Shown piece after piece: positions 1-9,462 of a stretch of DNA of 27,961 bases (position 1 is its first letter; every line of letters begins with the position of its first letter). The notes beneath the pieces are model-generated. The model worked only from the letters and a program-made list of their open reading frames with translations. It had not been told where the DNA came from and ran no database searches. Source of the DNA: a virus; the IMG/VR virus record IMGVR_UViG_3300046167_000561, positions 1-27,961 of that record; one strand, 5' to 3'. Both the position numbers and the translations under genes were made by a program.

Positions 1-1
1 T

Positions 2-3000
2 ATGGAAGAGCCGGATCAGATTATTGCTCGTATGTCGTTCATGGGTAACGATAATGCTTTAGATGCACGTAAGCGTCCGTTGTCTCGTCATATGTTACCG
101 ACACTAGCAGATAAGTCTACTATGCCTTTGATTCGGGTGCAGTCAATGAGTGCTGCGCTGATGAAGCAAGCAGACGCAAAAGGTATGCCCTTGATTGACG
201 TGCACATCCGTGACTTGATTGATGTTAAGGGGTACTATGGAGAGCAGTTGCAATACGCTGTAGAGAAGGAGTTGGATATGATTCAAAGCCAGCGTGTAAA
301 TGGGGTAGATGCAAAATTCGTTCTGTTCCCAGAGCTGAATACTCTGTTGCCTGAAGGCATGATTACAACTAAGAAGCGTACGGAATTGCATGCTAAAGCA
401 GCTGCAAATATTGAAGCAGAACTTCAAACAGACTTTACCTATGTTATGCAACAGCTTGAGGACGAAGCCTATGAGCTGACGAAGAATGGGGCTATCGGTA
501 AAGTTAAGTTTTTCAATAAAAACAATACTGCTTTTGTTAAAACGCATATCGGAGAGCAAAATGCTGGCGTATCTCCACAGGGGGGTCTTGCACTCTTTGC
601 AGCTAAGTATGTAGCAGAATCACGTGCTGTTAATGCACAGAGTATGCTAGCGTTCGCTGGTAGCACTGAAGCATTCCTAAAGATTGACAATGGGGCGATC
701 AACACAGGTAAAACTATTGACAACATTGGTAAGCGTTTGGCGGGTTTGATTGCTCCGGGTAATGCTATTCCGTTGATGACTCTACCTAACGGTAAGAGTA
801 ATGAAAACATTAACATTCTCGTACTGCAAGACAAGGTACACGAGGCTGAACACCTTGATTACTTGCGTAAGATTGGAGTACCAGAAAGTGAAATTAAAAG
901 CAAGTACTCTAAGATTGAAGCAGCAGATGCCGCTGAGTATGTCACTGCAGAGGAGCATCTAGGCATTCTGCTAGCTCAGGGTAAAATGTCGGAGGAGGAG
1001 TACAATGGTATTCTACCAAAGGTCAAGTCTGGGACAAAACTGGATGTAGACGAGCTGTCCTGGTTCCAACCCATGAAGCCGGTAAATGTAGAGCGTGGGG
1101 CCAACGGTGTAATGAACTACATCAAGAGTGCGCAGTTCCCGTTGTTGCCGGAGTTTACCAAAGGCACGGAGCTAGATAAGCTGCGTAAGGTGATGGAGGA
1201 GAAAAACATTGATCGTGCTATCCACAAGACTGCATATAAGGTCGGGTCACACAATATGCCTGGTATCAACATTTATGCTGAAGATGGCAAGATTGAGATT
1301 CCAGAGGATATCAAGGACGGGCAGGCGGTATTGAGCCGTCGCGGTATGCGAATCCAGCAGGAGGTGCCGGTGAGTCGTAGCAAGGAAAAAATCCATGGCT
1401 CGCAGGTTGCAAAGCTTGTATTGGCAAACATTGCACGTGAGGAGATTGACGGCTTTACCGTTAATGGCGTGAAGATGAATGGTAAGCAGGCGGGTGAGCA
1501 TTACCTGGCTGCACGGAAAGAAGAGCGTATGGTACGGCGTCAAATCTTTGCAGATAACTATGGCTTTGATGTTACAAATAGTGGGGGCAACGTTAGAATT
1601 GAGTACACTGATGAAGTAAAGCCAAAGTTGGCTGAGCGCATTATCGAAGAGGCGCAGTCTCGTGGCTACGATGTTGCAGAGATTTCACACTTGCGTTTAG
1701 ATCTTAAGAAGAATAGGTTCCGTACACCACTGTGGGCTAGCATTAGTGAGGAGCGAGTCAACAACCTGTTGCAGGCTATCTACCGTAAAGAGGTAATTGA
1801 AAGTAAAATTGCTGGATTTGCAGGACCTATTGCTCCGGCTATAGGCCTGAGCTACGGCGAGATTTCTGATATGAAAAAGAGCGGTATCGTATGGGTTGGC
1901 GATAAGTTTGATGGTAAGAAACTTCGTGTGGGGGTTGAGGGTAAGCCTGATCAAATCTTGATGCCTTGGAAGTTTAAAGGGCAGCTGCAAAAGTTTATTG
2001 ACCCGAAGACAAAACGACTTGATATGGCTAAGGTGCCAGAAGAGTTGTTGCAGGTCTTTGCCTACCGTATCCCTAATCAGAAGAAGGCATCAAGCGGCAG
2101 CTTTGAGATCGTCGGATTCTTGCCAGACTCTATGGGTGATACTCTAATTGTTCCAGACGAATTGGTCGGTCGTATCGGACAAGACTTCGATATCGATAAG
2201 ATGTTCGGTATGATGTATACGCACCGTCTCGACAAAAAAACGGGCAACCTGGCTATTGTACGTGAAGGCGAGAAGCTGCAAGACCGTTTGGCTGCAGCAC
2301 GTAATCGACAGATTGATGTGTACCATGCGAGTATGCGCAATCCGAATAAGGATGTGCAGAAAGAAATTCACACACCAGTGAGTAACGGCTACAGTGAGAC
2401 GCTTGCATTCCATCTCAAAGGAACTAACGAGCGTATGTCGCCTTTGAGTATCCGTCACAATGTAAGAGCAGCTATTGGTGCTAGTAGTGCTAAGAGTGCG
2501 ATCGGTGTGATGGCAAATGCAAACGTCGTTCACACGCAGATGGAAATGGTCAATGCCAATGCGCATTACATGAAGACTGTTCAGGACGGTGATGGCAATA
2601 TTATTACTGTGCCGCAGGTTGTACGTATTGCAGAAGATGTAGACGTAGAAGGTCCAGAGGTTAACCAGCTGGCTAAGCTGGGCAAGCGAGATATTCTTGA
2701 TAAAAACTTTTTGTTAGAATATCCTGGAGGTGTAGAGTCTGGTACGGTTCAAGACCAGTTCAGTCGATTGCTTAACCACGCGGTTGATAATGCGAATGAT
2801 CAGCTGCTAGAAAAGCTTGGCATCGATAAGTACACGTATCCGTTCTGGGTGCATATGACGAACATGGGTTATAACATGGAGACCATATCTATGATGGTGC
2901 GTCAGCCTGAGGTTCGTGAAGCGATTGCTGTACAGCGCCGATTTACCGCTGTAAGCAACAACGGGTACTTTGACCTGATAGAGCATCTCCAAGGCAAAAT

Positions 3001-6000
3001 TGAGGTAGCCCGGGAGGGGTACAAGGAGACGTACGGGTCTGAGGCAAAGGTAAAAAGTACTATGGCTAAAACAGTATTGGCTTCCCGTGCTGGTATTCGT
3101 AGTATGGAGGTAGATGCTCAAGTAGAAGCACAGCACAATATTAAAGTGTTGGAAGCTTTTAAGACTCTTGCAGAGGTTGAACGTAGCTACCATACGTTGT
3201 TGCCGGCATTGAAGATGGATACGCAGTCGCCCAAGAATCGCGGAGAGTTTTTCTTCAAGATGGAGAGGGCACGAGTGTACCGCGAGTACCATAAACACAG
3301 AGATAGTGAAACGTATGAAGGACCCCGTTACTCCATTACGTTTGACACGTTTGGCTCTAGTACAGGAACATCAATGTTTTTGGACTCATTTATGTCTTCT
3401 AGTGTGTCTGGTCTCGGATTTAAAGATGCGTTTGATACAAACGAGGCAGTATTGCAGTTGCCTGGAGAGCATTTGGAAGGGACACGGTTTGGAGAGTCTT
3501 TGATTAAGGCGGAAGGTATGCTGGGCCAAGAGTTTCAAACGGAGTACTTCAAGGGTCTTCGTTCCTACTTAGCTGCGGAGTGGGTAGAGCAGCGTACTGG
3601 TAAGAGTGCGCGTACGTTACGTCGGGAGTTGGCTGTAATCCAGGAAACTTCTATGGCACGTAAGTATTCTACTATTATGCAGAATCACTCGGAACTGCGT
3701 AACAATCTGTTTCTTAAGCATTTGCAGGCATTTGACCTGGCACCTAATAAGGAAAAGCTGCATACGGTAGAGTTCCAAGGGGATCGTACAATCAATGTAT
3801 CGCCTGAGCAGTTGCACTCTGCGTTCTTGGCGTTAGCTCGTCACGACAATGCAGCGGTGCGAGACTTTGCTACAGATCTTGTACACTATGACTTGGTGAT
3901 GCGTGGTACTCTAGGTTCTAAAAGCTTTGGTAAGTACATTCCTGGAGAGATGCTTCAGATGATGGGCATCCAAGACCAGTACGACCCAAACCAAGCTCGG
4001 TTCCAGCGGGGTATGGCGGAGGGCAAGAATAAGGAGATGCACCGTCAGATTATTCAGCATAACCCTAAGATTGCTCCGGTGGTTGAGGTTGATAAGCCTT
4101 CGGGATACCGACACATTGAGCATTTAGTAGTGTTTCAACAAACCAATAAAAACGTATCAGTCGGATTTGTACGTGACACAGGTGGCAGACTGTATGAAAT
4201 AGTGGGTGTAAATGACGCCGGTGAGGTAAAAGCTAGAGGTGTAGCGGTTGCTCAGAATACTTACCTCTATAATCTGTATAGCAGTCAGGAAGAGCTGACT
4301 AACTCTCATGAGTTTTCTGAGCATTATAAAGAGAATAATCTTCCACCACCACCTGTAGAGGAAGAAGTTCCTGCTGGAGAGGCTGAGGTTGTAAGTGAAG
4401 AGCCAAGACCTGTGGTTGCTGAAACCGAAGCTACTGTAAAGCCTGAGGAAGTAGCGAAGAAGCCGCTGGAAGGCACAATGTCTTTTGATGAGGCTGTTGC
4501 AGCTATGGGCGGAGAAAATAATGTTTTGTTACAGCGGCTCATGATTATGAATGAGAAGTTGCCTGCTGGTAATAAAGTCCAGGTGGTATTCCGTGAAGGC
4601 GGACACCATAAGTACAACGCTGGGGTCATTACAATAAACTCTAAGAAGGCAAGTCCTGGACGATTGGCACATGAAATGGTTCACCATATGAGTCGTATAG
4701 GTGTAAACATGTCGCAGAATAAAGAGAATCGTCAGCGTTTGACGAAGGTCTATGATCAAGTAACAAAAGATTCGGCTTTGGCGTCTCGCTTTGGGCTAAC
4801 AACTGCAGATATTGGACGTCTTCAAAGAGGCTATAAAGCAATGCAGAATCTGAAGAGTTTGGATGAAGACTCGTCTGCAATGGTGGATGTTACCTTTATG
4901 ATGAAAACTCTTCAATCAAATGGAGCAGCAAGGGGATTGCTCAACCTGGAAGAGTTTATTGCAGAGTCTATGACGAATCCAGACTTCGCGGCTGTACTCA
5001 ATGAAATTAAGGTTAGCCCGAACAAAACATTGCTGGAGCGGGTGTATGAAATCATTGCGGATATCATCAATACACTGAATACAGAGGTATTAGGAGATCC
5101 AATTCAATTAAGTAAAGACTCAGCACTGGCAGAGGTATCTGCTGCAGCGTATGCGATGATGGAAACGACAGCAGAAGGCTTGTCAAACATCAAAGAGAAT
5201 GGTGCGGGTAGTCAAATGGAGTTGTTTAGTGTCGTAATACCTGAAGGTGTCGAGGATGAAGTTCTTAAGGCAACGGACGCAGAAGTACTTAAGCAGTACA
5301 AGAAGCGTCGTATTGCAGAATTTGAGGAACTTCGCGCACGTTTTGGGGAAAGCCCTAAGGTGGTAGCCGACATCAATAAGCGTATTCTGCAGGAGCGTAT
5401 GGAGTTGATGGCGCTGGAGGATAAAGATGATGATAGTGTAAGCGCCATGATACTACTGGATATGGCGGATCGCGAGCTAAAGGATGTTGATGAAGTGGTC
5501 AGGAATGTCCGTAAGGCAACGACACGTGATTCACGTCATGCCTATGCACATGCACGTCTGCAAAACGCACAGGCGGTCATTGACTTTTATAGCAAGGGTC
5601 GTAAGCTATTGGATACTAAAGGTCTTACACGTGGGGAGATAGGACGCTTGCAGGGTGCTGCAAGTCAGTTGCAAGATGATTGGTTGGACGTGAGTGCGGA
5701 GATTCTTCAGAACTATGCTCGTGCTCGGTACAAGGGTACGGAGTTAGAGAAGCTTATTGAGGGGGACACTTTCCGTAAGATGAAAGATATTGGGGCATTG
5801 AACTCTTTATTCTTGGATGCGAGCCGTGTGGGTCGTGTAGAGTTAAGCTACTTAGATGGTGTGGTACGTGATGCTGCACAGGCTCAGCGTGCTGAGTGGG
5901 TGGCTCGTAACGAGGTATTTCAAGAAAAGAGTGCTGCCTTTAAAGAGACTGCCTTCTTTAAGAAGTATAAGTGGTCTGGTATGGTTAAGGGTACTGAGGA

Positions 6001-6979
6001 CAATCAGACGAATGAGCTGATCGGTCCTATCTCGCGGGAGTGGGACATTGAGATAAAGCAGCGTCGTGATGAAGCATTTAGTAGTAAGAAGCACGGGCCT
6101 TTCAAAGCTTGGATGAAAAAGAATACGGTGACGGTAAACATGCGACTCTACGACCTTGATGGTGATACTGCGGTGCGCCGTAAAGATCCTAAGATTGAGT
6201 TGGAGCTGGAGAAGAAGTTGGGCAAGGCGGCTGCACGTGAGTTAATGTCACAGCAAGATCGTTTGTCGCAACTGTATCTAGATAACCGTCGTGCTGCATT
6301 CGATATGATTGAGGCAAACAACCTGGCTGTTAAGCATCCTAAGCTGAAAGCGGAATGGGTTAAAAAGAATGGATTCGCAAATGAGTATAGCGAGTACACA
6401 TATCGTATGCCAGCCCGTTTTATTAATGGTAAAGAAACCAAGTGGCATGATTCTCGCTTTAATGAGATGCAGAAAGAGCCTGCTGCTATGGAGTTCTATA
6501 CTATGTATCGTGAGCAGATGCGGGAGATGACTGCTACGTTGCCACGTCATGAAATGACGCGGAAACAAATTGCACTGATGGAGCAAGGCCTGTTTATTCC
6601 TGCAGTACAGCGGAAGCTAACGGATCAGTTTTGGAAGAAGGATAATAAGCGGCAGGAACTTACTGATGCTATGTACTCTTCTTTAACTACTAGGATTGAA
6701 GACAGTTTGGCAAAGTCCATTGACCCGGTCACTGGTGAAGTTCGTCGGAATCTGCCTACATACTTTGTGCAAGAGATTAAGAACAAGGCACAGATGGAGT
6801 ATGACCTCGATAAAAACTTCGCGGCATTCTCTATGATGGCTACTACTTATAAGCATAAGAACCTGGTAGAAGATGAGGTCCGTATGATCGAAGCTGTTTT
6901 AGGTGAGGTAGGTATTACCCATCAGAATGGTATGGGTCAGAAGATTCTGAATAAAGCCTGGAGCTGTTATGAGCAGTAA
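2..6979 (+). CDS. Giant virion protein, RNA-polymerase-like with metallopeptidase domain (5'-partial, frame-broken at 3' end)
   Basis: At least 2,325 codons; the first codons look mid-protein, so the true start lies left of the window. Around residues 690-740 the order R-x-P, then F, G, I, P and finally D728-F-D-I-D732 followed by K-M matches the beta'-type double-psi barrel of multisubunit RNA polymerases, whose metal-binding signature is DFDGD. Giant virion-packaged polymerases of crAss-like phages are the best known parallel. A proline/glutamate-rich linker starts near residue 1448. It is followed by a zincin-like domain with H1557-E-M-V-H1561 and a downstream E-E-F-I-A-E segment (E1651, E1655) that can supply the third ligand. 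The rest is charged and helical. Translation stops at 6977-6979, but matching sequence continues in other frames to 8509. Likely roles, by inference: early transcription from the virion and/or ejection, with a possible self-processing peptidase. It could also be a general ejection 'polyvalent' protein with a degenerate polymerase fold. Confidence 0.8.
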   Translation: MEEPDQIIARMSFMGNDNALDARKRPLSRHMLPTLADKSTMPLIRVQSMSAALMKQADAKGMPLIDVHIRDLIDVKGYYGEQLQYAVEKELDMIQSQRVNGVDAKFVLFPELNTLLPEGMITTKKRTELHAKAAANIEAELQTDFTYVMQQLEDEAYELTKNGAIGKVKFFNKNNTAFVKTHIGEQNAGVSPQGGLALFAAKYVAESRAVNAQSMLAFAGSTEAFLKIDNGAINTGKTIDNIGKRLAGLIAPGNAIPLMTLPNGKSNENINILVLQDKVHEAEHLDYLRKIGVPESEIKSKYSKIEAADAAEYVTAEEHLGILLAQGKMSEEEYNGILPKVKSGTKLDVDELSWFQPMKPVNVERGANGVMNYIKSAQFPLLPEFTKGTELDKLRKVMEEKNIDRAIHKTAYKVGSHNMPGINIYAEDGKIEIPEDIKDGQAVLSRRGMRIQQEVPVSRSKEKIHGSQVAKLVLANIAREEIDGFTVNGVKMNGKQAGEHYLAARKEERMVRRQIFADNYGFDVTNSGGNVRIEYTDEVKPKLAERIIEEAQSRGYDVAEISHLRLDLKKNRFRTPLWASISEERVNNLLQAIYRKEVIESKIAGFAGPIAPAIGLSYGEISDMKKSGIVWVGDKFDGKKLRVGVEGKPDQILMPWKFKGQLQKFIDPKTKRLDMAKVPEELLQVFAYRIPNQKKASSGSFEIVGFLPDSMGDTLIVPDELVGRIGQDFDIDKMFGMMYTHRLDKKTGNLAIVREGEKLQDRLAAARNRQIDVYHASMRNPNKDVQKEIHTPVSNGYSETLAFHLKGTNERMSPLSIRHNVRAAIGASSAKSAIGVMANANVVHTQMEMVNANAHYMKTVQDGDGNIITVPQVVRIAEDVDVEGPEVNQLAKLGKRDILDKNFLLEYPGGVESGTVQDQFSRLLNHAVDNANDQLLEKLGIDKYTYPFWVHMTNMGYNMETISMMVRQPEVREAIAVQRRFTAVSNNGYFDLIEHLQGKIEVAREGYKETYGSEAKVKSTMAKTVLASRAGIRSMEVDAQVEAQHNIKVLEAFKTLAEVERSYHTLLPALKMDTQSPKNRGEFFFKMERARVYREYHKHRDSETYEGPRYSITFDTFGSSTGTSMFLDSFMSSSVSGLGFKDAFDTNEAVLQLPGEHLEGTRFGESLIKAEGMLGQEFQTEYFKGLRSYLAAEWVEQRTGKSARTLRRELAVIQETSMARKYSTIMQNHSELRNNLFLKHLQAFDLAPNKEKLHTVEFQGDRTINVSPEQLHSAFLALARHDNAAVRDFATDLVHYDLVMRGTLGSKSFGKYIPGEMLQMMGIQDQYDPNQARFQRGMAEGKNKEMHRQIIQHNPKIAPVVEVDKPSGYRHIEHLVVFQQTNKNVSVGFVRDTGGRLYEIVGVNDAGEVKARGVAVAQNTYLYNLYSSQEELTNSHEFSEHYKENNLPPPPVEEEVPAGEAEVVSEEPRPVVAETEATVKPEEVAKKPLEGTMSFDEAVAAMGGENNVLLQRLMIMNEKLPAGNKVQVVFREGGHHKYNAGVITINSKKASPGRLAHEMVHHMSRIGVNMSQNKENRQRLTKVYDQVTKDSALASRFGLTTADIGRLQRGYKAMQNLKSLDEDSSAMVDVTFMMKTLQSNGAARGLLNLEEFIAESMTNPDFAAVLNEIKVSPNKTLLERVYEIIADIINTLNTEVLGDPIQLSKDSALAEVSAAAYAMMETTAEGLSNIKENGAGSQMELFSVVIPEGVEDEVLKATDAEVLKQYKKRRIAEFEELRARFGESPKVVADINKRILQERMELMALEDKDDDSVSAMILLDMADRELKDVDEVVRNVRKATTRDSRHAYAHARLQNAQAVIDFYSKGRKLLDTKGLTRGEIGRLQGAASQLQDDWLDVSAEILQNYARARYKGTELEKLIEGDTFRKMKDIGALNSLFLDASRVGRVELSYLDGVVRDAAQAQRAEWVARNEVFQEKSAAFKETAFFKKYKWSGMVKGTEDNQTNELIGPISREWDIEIKQRRDEAFSSKKHGPFKAWMKKNTVTVNMRLYDLDGDTAVRRKDPKIELELEKKLGKAAARELMSQQDRLSQLYLDNRRAAFDMIEANNLAVKHPKLKAEWVKKNGFANEYSEYTYRMPARFINGKETKWHDSRFNEMQKEPAAMEFYTMYREQMREMTATLPRHEMTRKQIALMEQGLFIPAVQRKLTDQFWKKDNKRQELTDAMYSSLTTRIEDSLAKSIDPVTGEVRRNLPTYFVQEIKNKAQMEYDLDKNFAAFSMMATTYKHKNLVEDEVRMIEAVLGEVGITHQNGMGQKILNKAWSCYEQ

Positions 6980-7196
6980 CACAGCAGTCTGCTCGAGGTA
7001 ATGTAGGCAGAAGTGTGCGAGCCTGTTATGGACAGCTTCTACGGTCGTCGCAGTAACCTAGAGGGTAAGGTGCTAGTTTGGTACAAAGAAAGCACGTACT
7101 GAAGCTGAAAAGAATCGTGAGGCATCTATCAAGCGTGGCCTTGAGCAGCTTGAAGAGGACCAGCGCACGGGTGCTATCCCGAAAACGATTGTATGA
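6955..7196 (+). other. Frame-broken segment joining pieces of the giant virion protein
   Basis: No single frame is open here, yet successive frames each give protein-like sequence that joins smoothly. From about 6958 GAVMSSNTAV is read in one frame. From 6991 ARGNVGRSVRA follows in the next, then MDSFYGRRSNLEGKVL from 7028, then FGTKKARTEAEKNREA from 7077 up to a stop at 7194. Each step is a shift of one extra base, near 6957, 6990, 7022, 7076 and 7182-7185 (AAAA run). Removing one base at each place gives one continuous reading frame into the next fragment. No separate gene is supported here. Sequencing insertions are the simplest explanation. Confidence 0.6.
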
Positions 7197-7881
7197 AGAG
7201 CAGAAGGCACAGCTTGAAAAAGACTTAAGCAATGTCGGTAGTAAGTATGATGCTGCTAAGGTGATTCGAACCTTTGTGCAGTACATGCAAATGAAAGGCA
7301 TGGCTTGGAACATTCCTGCTGCACAGGTAAACGCAGTCTTCGGTACAATGCAGGTAATGAAACACGCAGCCGGGCGACGTGACTTCGATGAGTCGGATGC
7401 ACGTAAGGCGTTTGGTATCATGATGCACAGTACGATGAACATGCTGACCTTGAATACTGGGGCAACAAAGACTGCAACTGCAGGTAAACTACAGGGGCTG
7501 ATGACTAACCTAAACCTCTTGAAAGACTTCACAGAGATAGAGTTTGATACATCTAAGGCAGATGTATTGGGTAATAAGCGTAAGGGTCGGGACAAGCTGC
7601 GGATGTATGAAATCCAACGCAGCTCGGAATACTTTACCTATGGGCATACAATGGTATCTCACTTGCTAAATGTTAAGGTTGATGGGGTGTCATTATTTGA
7701 AGCTACAGATGAAAACGGTATTATTCAGTTAGAGGGGTATCGTCCTGGAGAAGCAAAGTTTGTAGAGCTAGCAAACCGGTTAGATCAAATTAACAAGCGT
7801 ATCCACGGTAACTATGACCCGAATAGTATCATGCCTATCAAGCAGAACTCTGCTTGGTCCAATGCTGATGCAGTTCCGTAG
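7078..7881 (+). CDS. Fragment of giant virion protein (middle of C-terminal region)
   Basis: This open frame has no convincing start of its own. Meaningful protein begins at about 7192 (YEEQKAQLEKDL...), and the part before that is the wrong frame of the preceding segment. The product is helical and charged, with a DAAKVIRTFVQYMQMKGMAW stretch typical of the long helical tails of phage ejection proteins. It ends at a stop at 7879-7881. The neighbouring frame takes over at about 7859, where removing one C of a CC pair gives AWSMLMQFRSWLPEG. I therefore read it as an internal piece of the gene that starts left of the window and ends at 8509, not as an independent gene. Confidence 0.6.
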   Translation: MVQRKHVLKLKRIVRHLSSVALSSLKRTSARVLSRKRLYEEQKAQLEKDLSNVGSKYDAAKVIRTFVQYMQMKGMAWNIPAAQVNAVFGTMQVMKHAAGRRDFDESDARKAFGIMMHSTMNMLTLNTGATKTATAGKLQGLMTNLNLLKDFTEIEFDTSKADVLGNKRKGRDKLRMYEIQRSSEYFTYGHTMVSHLLNVKVDGVSLFEATDENGIIQLEGYRPGEAKFVELANRLDQINKRIHGNYDPNSIMPIKQNSAWSNADAVP

Positions 7882-8509
7882 CTGGTTACCAGAAGGTTTT
7901 GCAACGCGCTATGAGAGTGAACGCTTTGACCCACTTCTGAATCGGCAGGTTAAGGGAAGCATTCGTACTGTCCTGATGGAAGGGTCGGTAAGCGAACGTT
8001 TGCGTAAATTGACTGATGTTGCACTCGTGTCTGTCCCGCTTATCGGAGCAAGAAAAGACTTGCAAGGGTACACCGAAGTTGACGAAGAAAATGTCCGCAA
8101 GTTCGCGGCATCGGTACGTCAGATGATGTGGGTGTATCTTTTGATTTTAGCTCTACGCGCTATGAAAGATGACGAAGACGATGAAGAAGTGCGATACTTA
8201 TTTAACTATGGGTTAAATTTGTCGTCCCGCATTGACAACGATTTAAAGTTCTTTGGTCAAGTGGGGGCACAGCGTCGTATCGTACAAGATATTTTACCAA
8301 TTACTAAAGTTGCAGAAGATATCGAAAGGTTTGGGGGGTCGGTAATTGATACTATGATGGGTGAGGGTACAATCCCTACAGGCGTATATGCTGGAGAGTC
8401 AAAGCTCTGGCTACGTGGAAGTAAGTTGATTCCGCATACTGAAGCATATCAGCGGATCGTACGAAACTTTATCTCAGGAAATGAAATAATACTACCTGAT
8501 GCGACATAA
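7814..8509 (+). CDS. Fragment of giant virion protein (C-terminal end)
   Basis: The real sequence begins near 7860 with LMQFRSWLPEGFATRYESER, a pattern I associate with the C-terminal region of giant phage ejection/polyvalent proteins. The 15 or so codons after the first ATG are out of frame with it. One hydrophobic stretch (MMWVYLLILAL) is followed by an acidic DDEDDEE cluster. The final part is mixed helical and ends at 8507-8509. The stop overlaps the ATG of the secreted-protein gene by 11 bases, so the two genes are probably translationally coupled. With six single-base corrections the whole gene from position 2 would be about 2,833 codons plus the missing 5' part. Confidence 0.65.
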   Translation: MTRIVSCLSSRTLLGPMLMQFRSWLPEGFATRYESERFDPLLNRQVKGSIRTVLMEGSVSERLRKLTDVALVSVPLIGARKDLQGYTEVDEENVRKFAASVRQMMWVYLLILALRAMKDDEDDEEVRYLFNYGLNLSSRIDNDLKFFGQVGAQRRIVQDILPITKVAEDIERFGGSVIDTMMGEGTIPTGVYAGESKLWLRGSKLIPHTEAYQRIVRNFISGNEIILPDAT

Positions 8510-8984
8510 AACAATCTTGAAAACGCTTAGCCTACTTTGGTTAAGCGTTTTTCTTTCGTATAATAATAATGCTCAATGCGACGTGTCTATTACGGGAGTC
8601 GACGTCAATACCTATGAGGTTACGATTGAGGTTATTAATTCTATTGGTTGTACAGCAAACGGTCCCGGCGGAGTAGACGGCGCGGTAACTATGCTGCAGA
8701 TAGGCTATCACTTACCAGAACCAGTAGATATTAATAATGCGGTGGTAGATTTAGCCACGCTTCCTGACGGTCCATGCAGCCCACAGTGGGTAGCAAATGG
8801 TTATAACCTAGGAATGGTAGATGGCAACTACTCTGGTTGGTGGTATAGCCCTAGCGTGTCAGTCACTTTCGATTCTGATTTAATGGGAGATGGTCTAGAG
8901 ACGGGCGATGAGGTTGTAATTCCCTTTGAATCCGCCAGGCGATTACGTAGCGTACCCTTATCCATTAGCCGAGTGTGGGGATGA
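8499..8984 (+). CDS. Secreted T9SS-sorted phage protein, N-terminal fragment
   Basis: The start ATG overlaps the end of the giant virion gene. Residues 1-26 form a classic signal peptide: basic MRHK, hydrophobic LSLLWLSVFL, then a polar N-rich stretch with AQ before C27, a common Bacteroidota signal-peptidase site. The mature part is cysteine-containing beta-type sequence (NSIGCTANGPGG, CSPQWV, NYSGWWYSPSVSVTFDSDL), similar in style to extracellular adhesin domains. After VVIPFE the frame becomes meaningless (SARRLRS...). The adjacent frame continues sensibly as NPPGDYVAYPYPLAEC, so one extra base lies near 8925-8931. Repaired, the full gene runs 8499-10338 and encodes about 611 residues. Confidence 0.7.
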   Translation: MRHKTILKTLSLLWLSVFLSYNNNAQCDVSITGVDVNTYEVTIEVINSIGCTANGPGGVDGAVTMLQIGYHLPEPVDINNAVVDLATLPDGPCSPQWVANGYNLGMVDGNYSGWWYSPSVSVTFDSDLMGDGLETGDEVVIPFESARRLRSVPLSISRVWG

Positions 8985-9462
8985 CTTGATTGATTACTGG
9001 GTGTCTGAAGGTGAGTGCATTGAGTTTGTAGTGTGGCAACTCAACTACGGCTCCACCTGGCACACAGCTAATGGGGGTTGGGCTGAAAGCTTAAATGGTT
9101 ATGTACCTGATCCATCCACCTACCAGGATCAGAACTGCAACAACTCTTGGTACATGTGCCGAGATGAAAATCCTGGACCGCCTGTAGCTAACTCTGATAA
9201 TGAATGTTTGCCTATAGGTCCAGATGCCGAGATTATTAATGTAGTAATTACTACAGGTTGTATAGGCGATATGCCGTTCTACAATATCGAATATGTAGTA
9301 ATTAATAATGGGGACGAGCCGATTACAGAGTACTGTATAGAAATATGGAATGAAGACTACTATGTCTGCTTTGATTCCGATCTATTTGGTGCTTATGAGA
9401 TTCCGCCTGGTGAAGGGCAAACGTTTACTACCCCTTTCTTTGAAATGGACGGGACCGGGTAA
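8926..9462 (+). CDS. Secreted T9SS-sorted phage protein, middle fragment
   Basis: This open frame continues the preceding fragment. It has no signal peptide, and the ATG at 8926 lies upstream of the junction. The product is acidic and rich in W, Y, N and C (CIEFVVWQLNYGSTWH, YQDQNCNNSWYMCRDENPGPP), then holds an Ig/CARDB-like stretch (IINVVITTGCIGDMPFYNIE, then VVINNGDEPITEYCIEIWNE). That resembles extracellular beta-sandwich repeats found before sorting domains in Bacteroidota surface proteins; the fold assignment is my inference. The frame ends at a stop in ACCGGGTAA. Dropping one G of the GGG run at 9457-9459 gives DGTGNLFVISVDS and joins the next fragment. Confidence 0.65.
   Translation: MNPPGDYVAYPYPLAECGDDLIDYWVSEGECIEFVVWQLNYGSTWHTANGGWAESLNGYVPDPSTYQDQNCNNSWYMCRDENPGPPVANSDNECLPIGPDAEIINVVITTGCIGDMPFYNIEYVVINNGDEPITEYCIEIWNEDYYVCFDSDLFGAYEIPPGEGQTFTTPFFEMDGTG

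Noticed and set aside
143-559. Minus-strand open frames inside the giant virion gene (143-559, 2144-2566, 2807-3298 and others)
   Set aside because: They lie wholly within a continuous plus-strand frame with conserved motifs, and their products are His/Leu/Cys-rich antisense shadows.
6955-7200. Programmed ribosomal frameshifting or an intron/intein
   Set aside because: There are too many shifts, with no slippery heptamer plus structure at each, and no intervening sequence: protein joins directly at single-base corrections.
7026-7595. A 189-aa minus-strand frame over the broken part of the giant gene
   Set aside because: Its composition is that of an antisense shadow, and the plus strand gives motif-bearing protein once single bases are removed.
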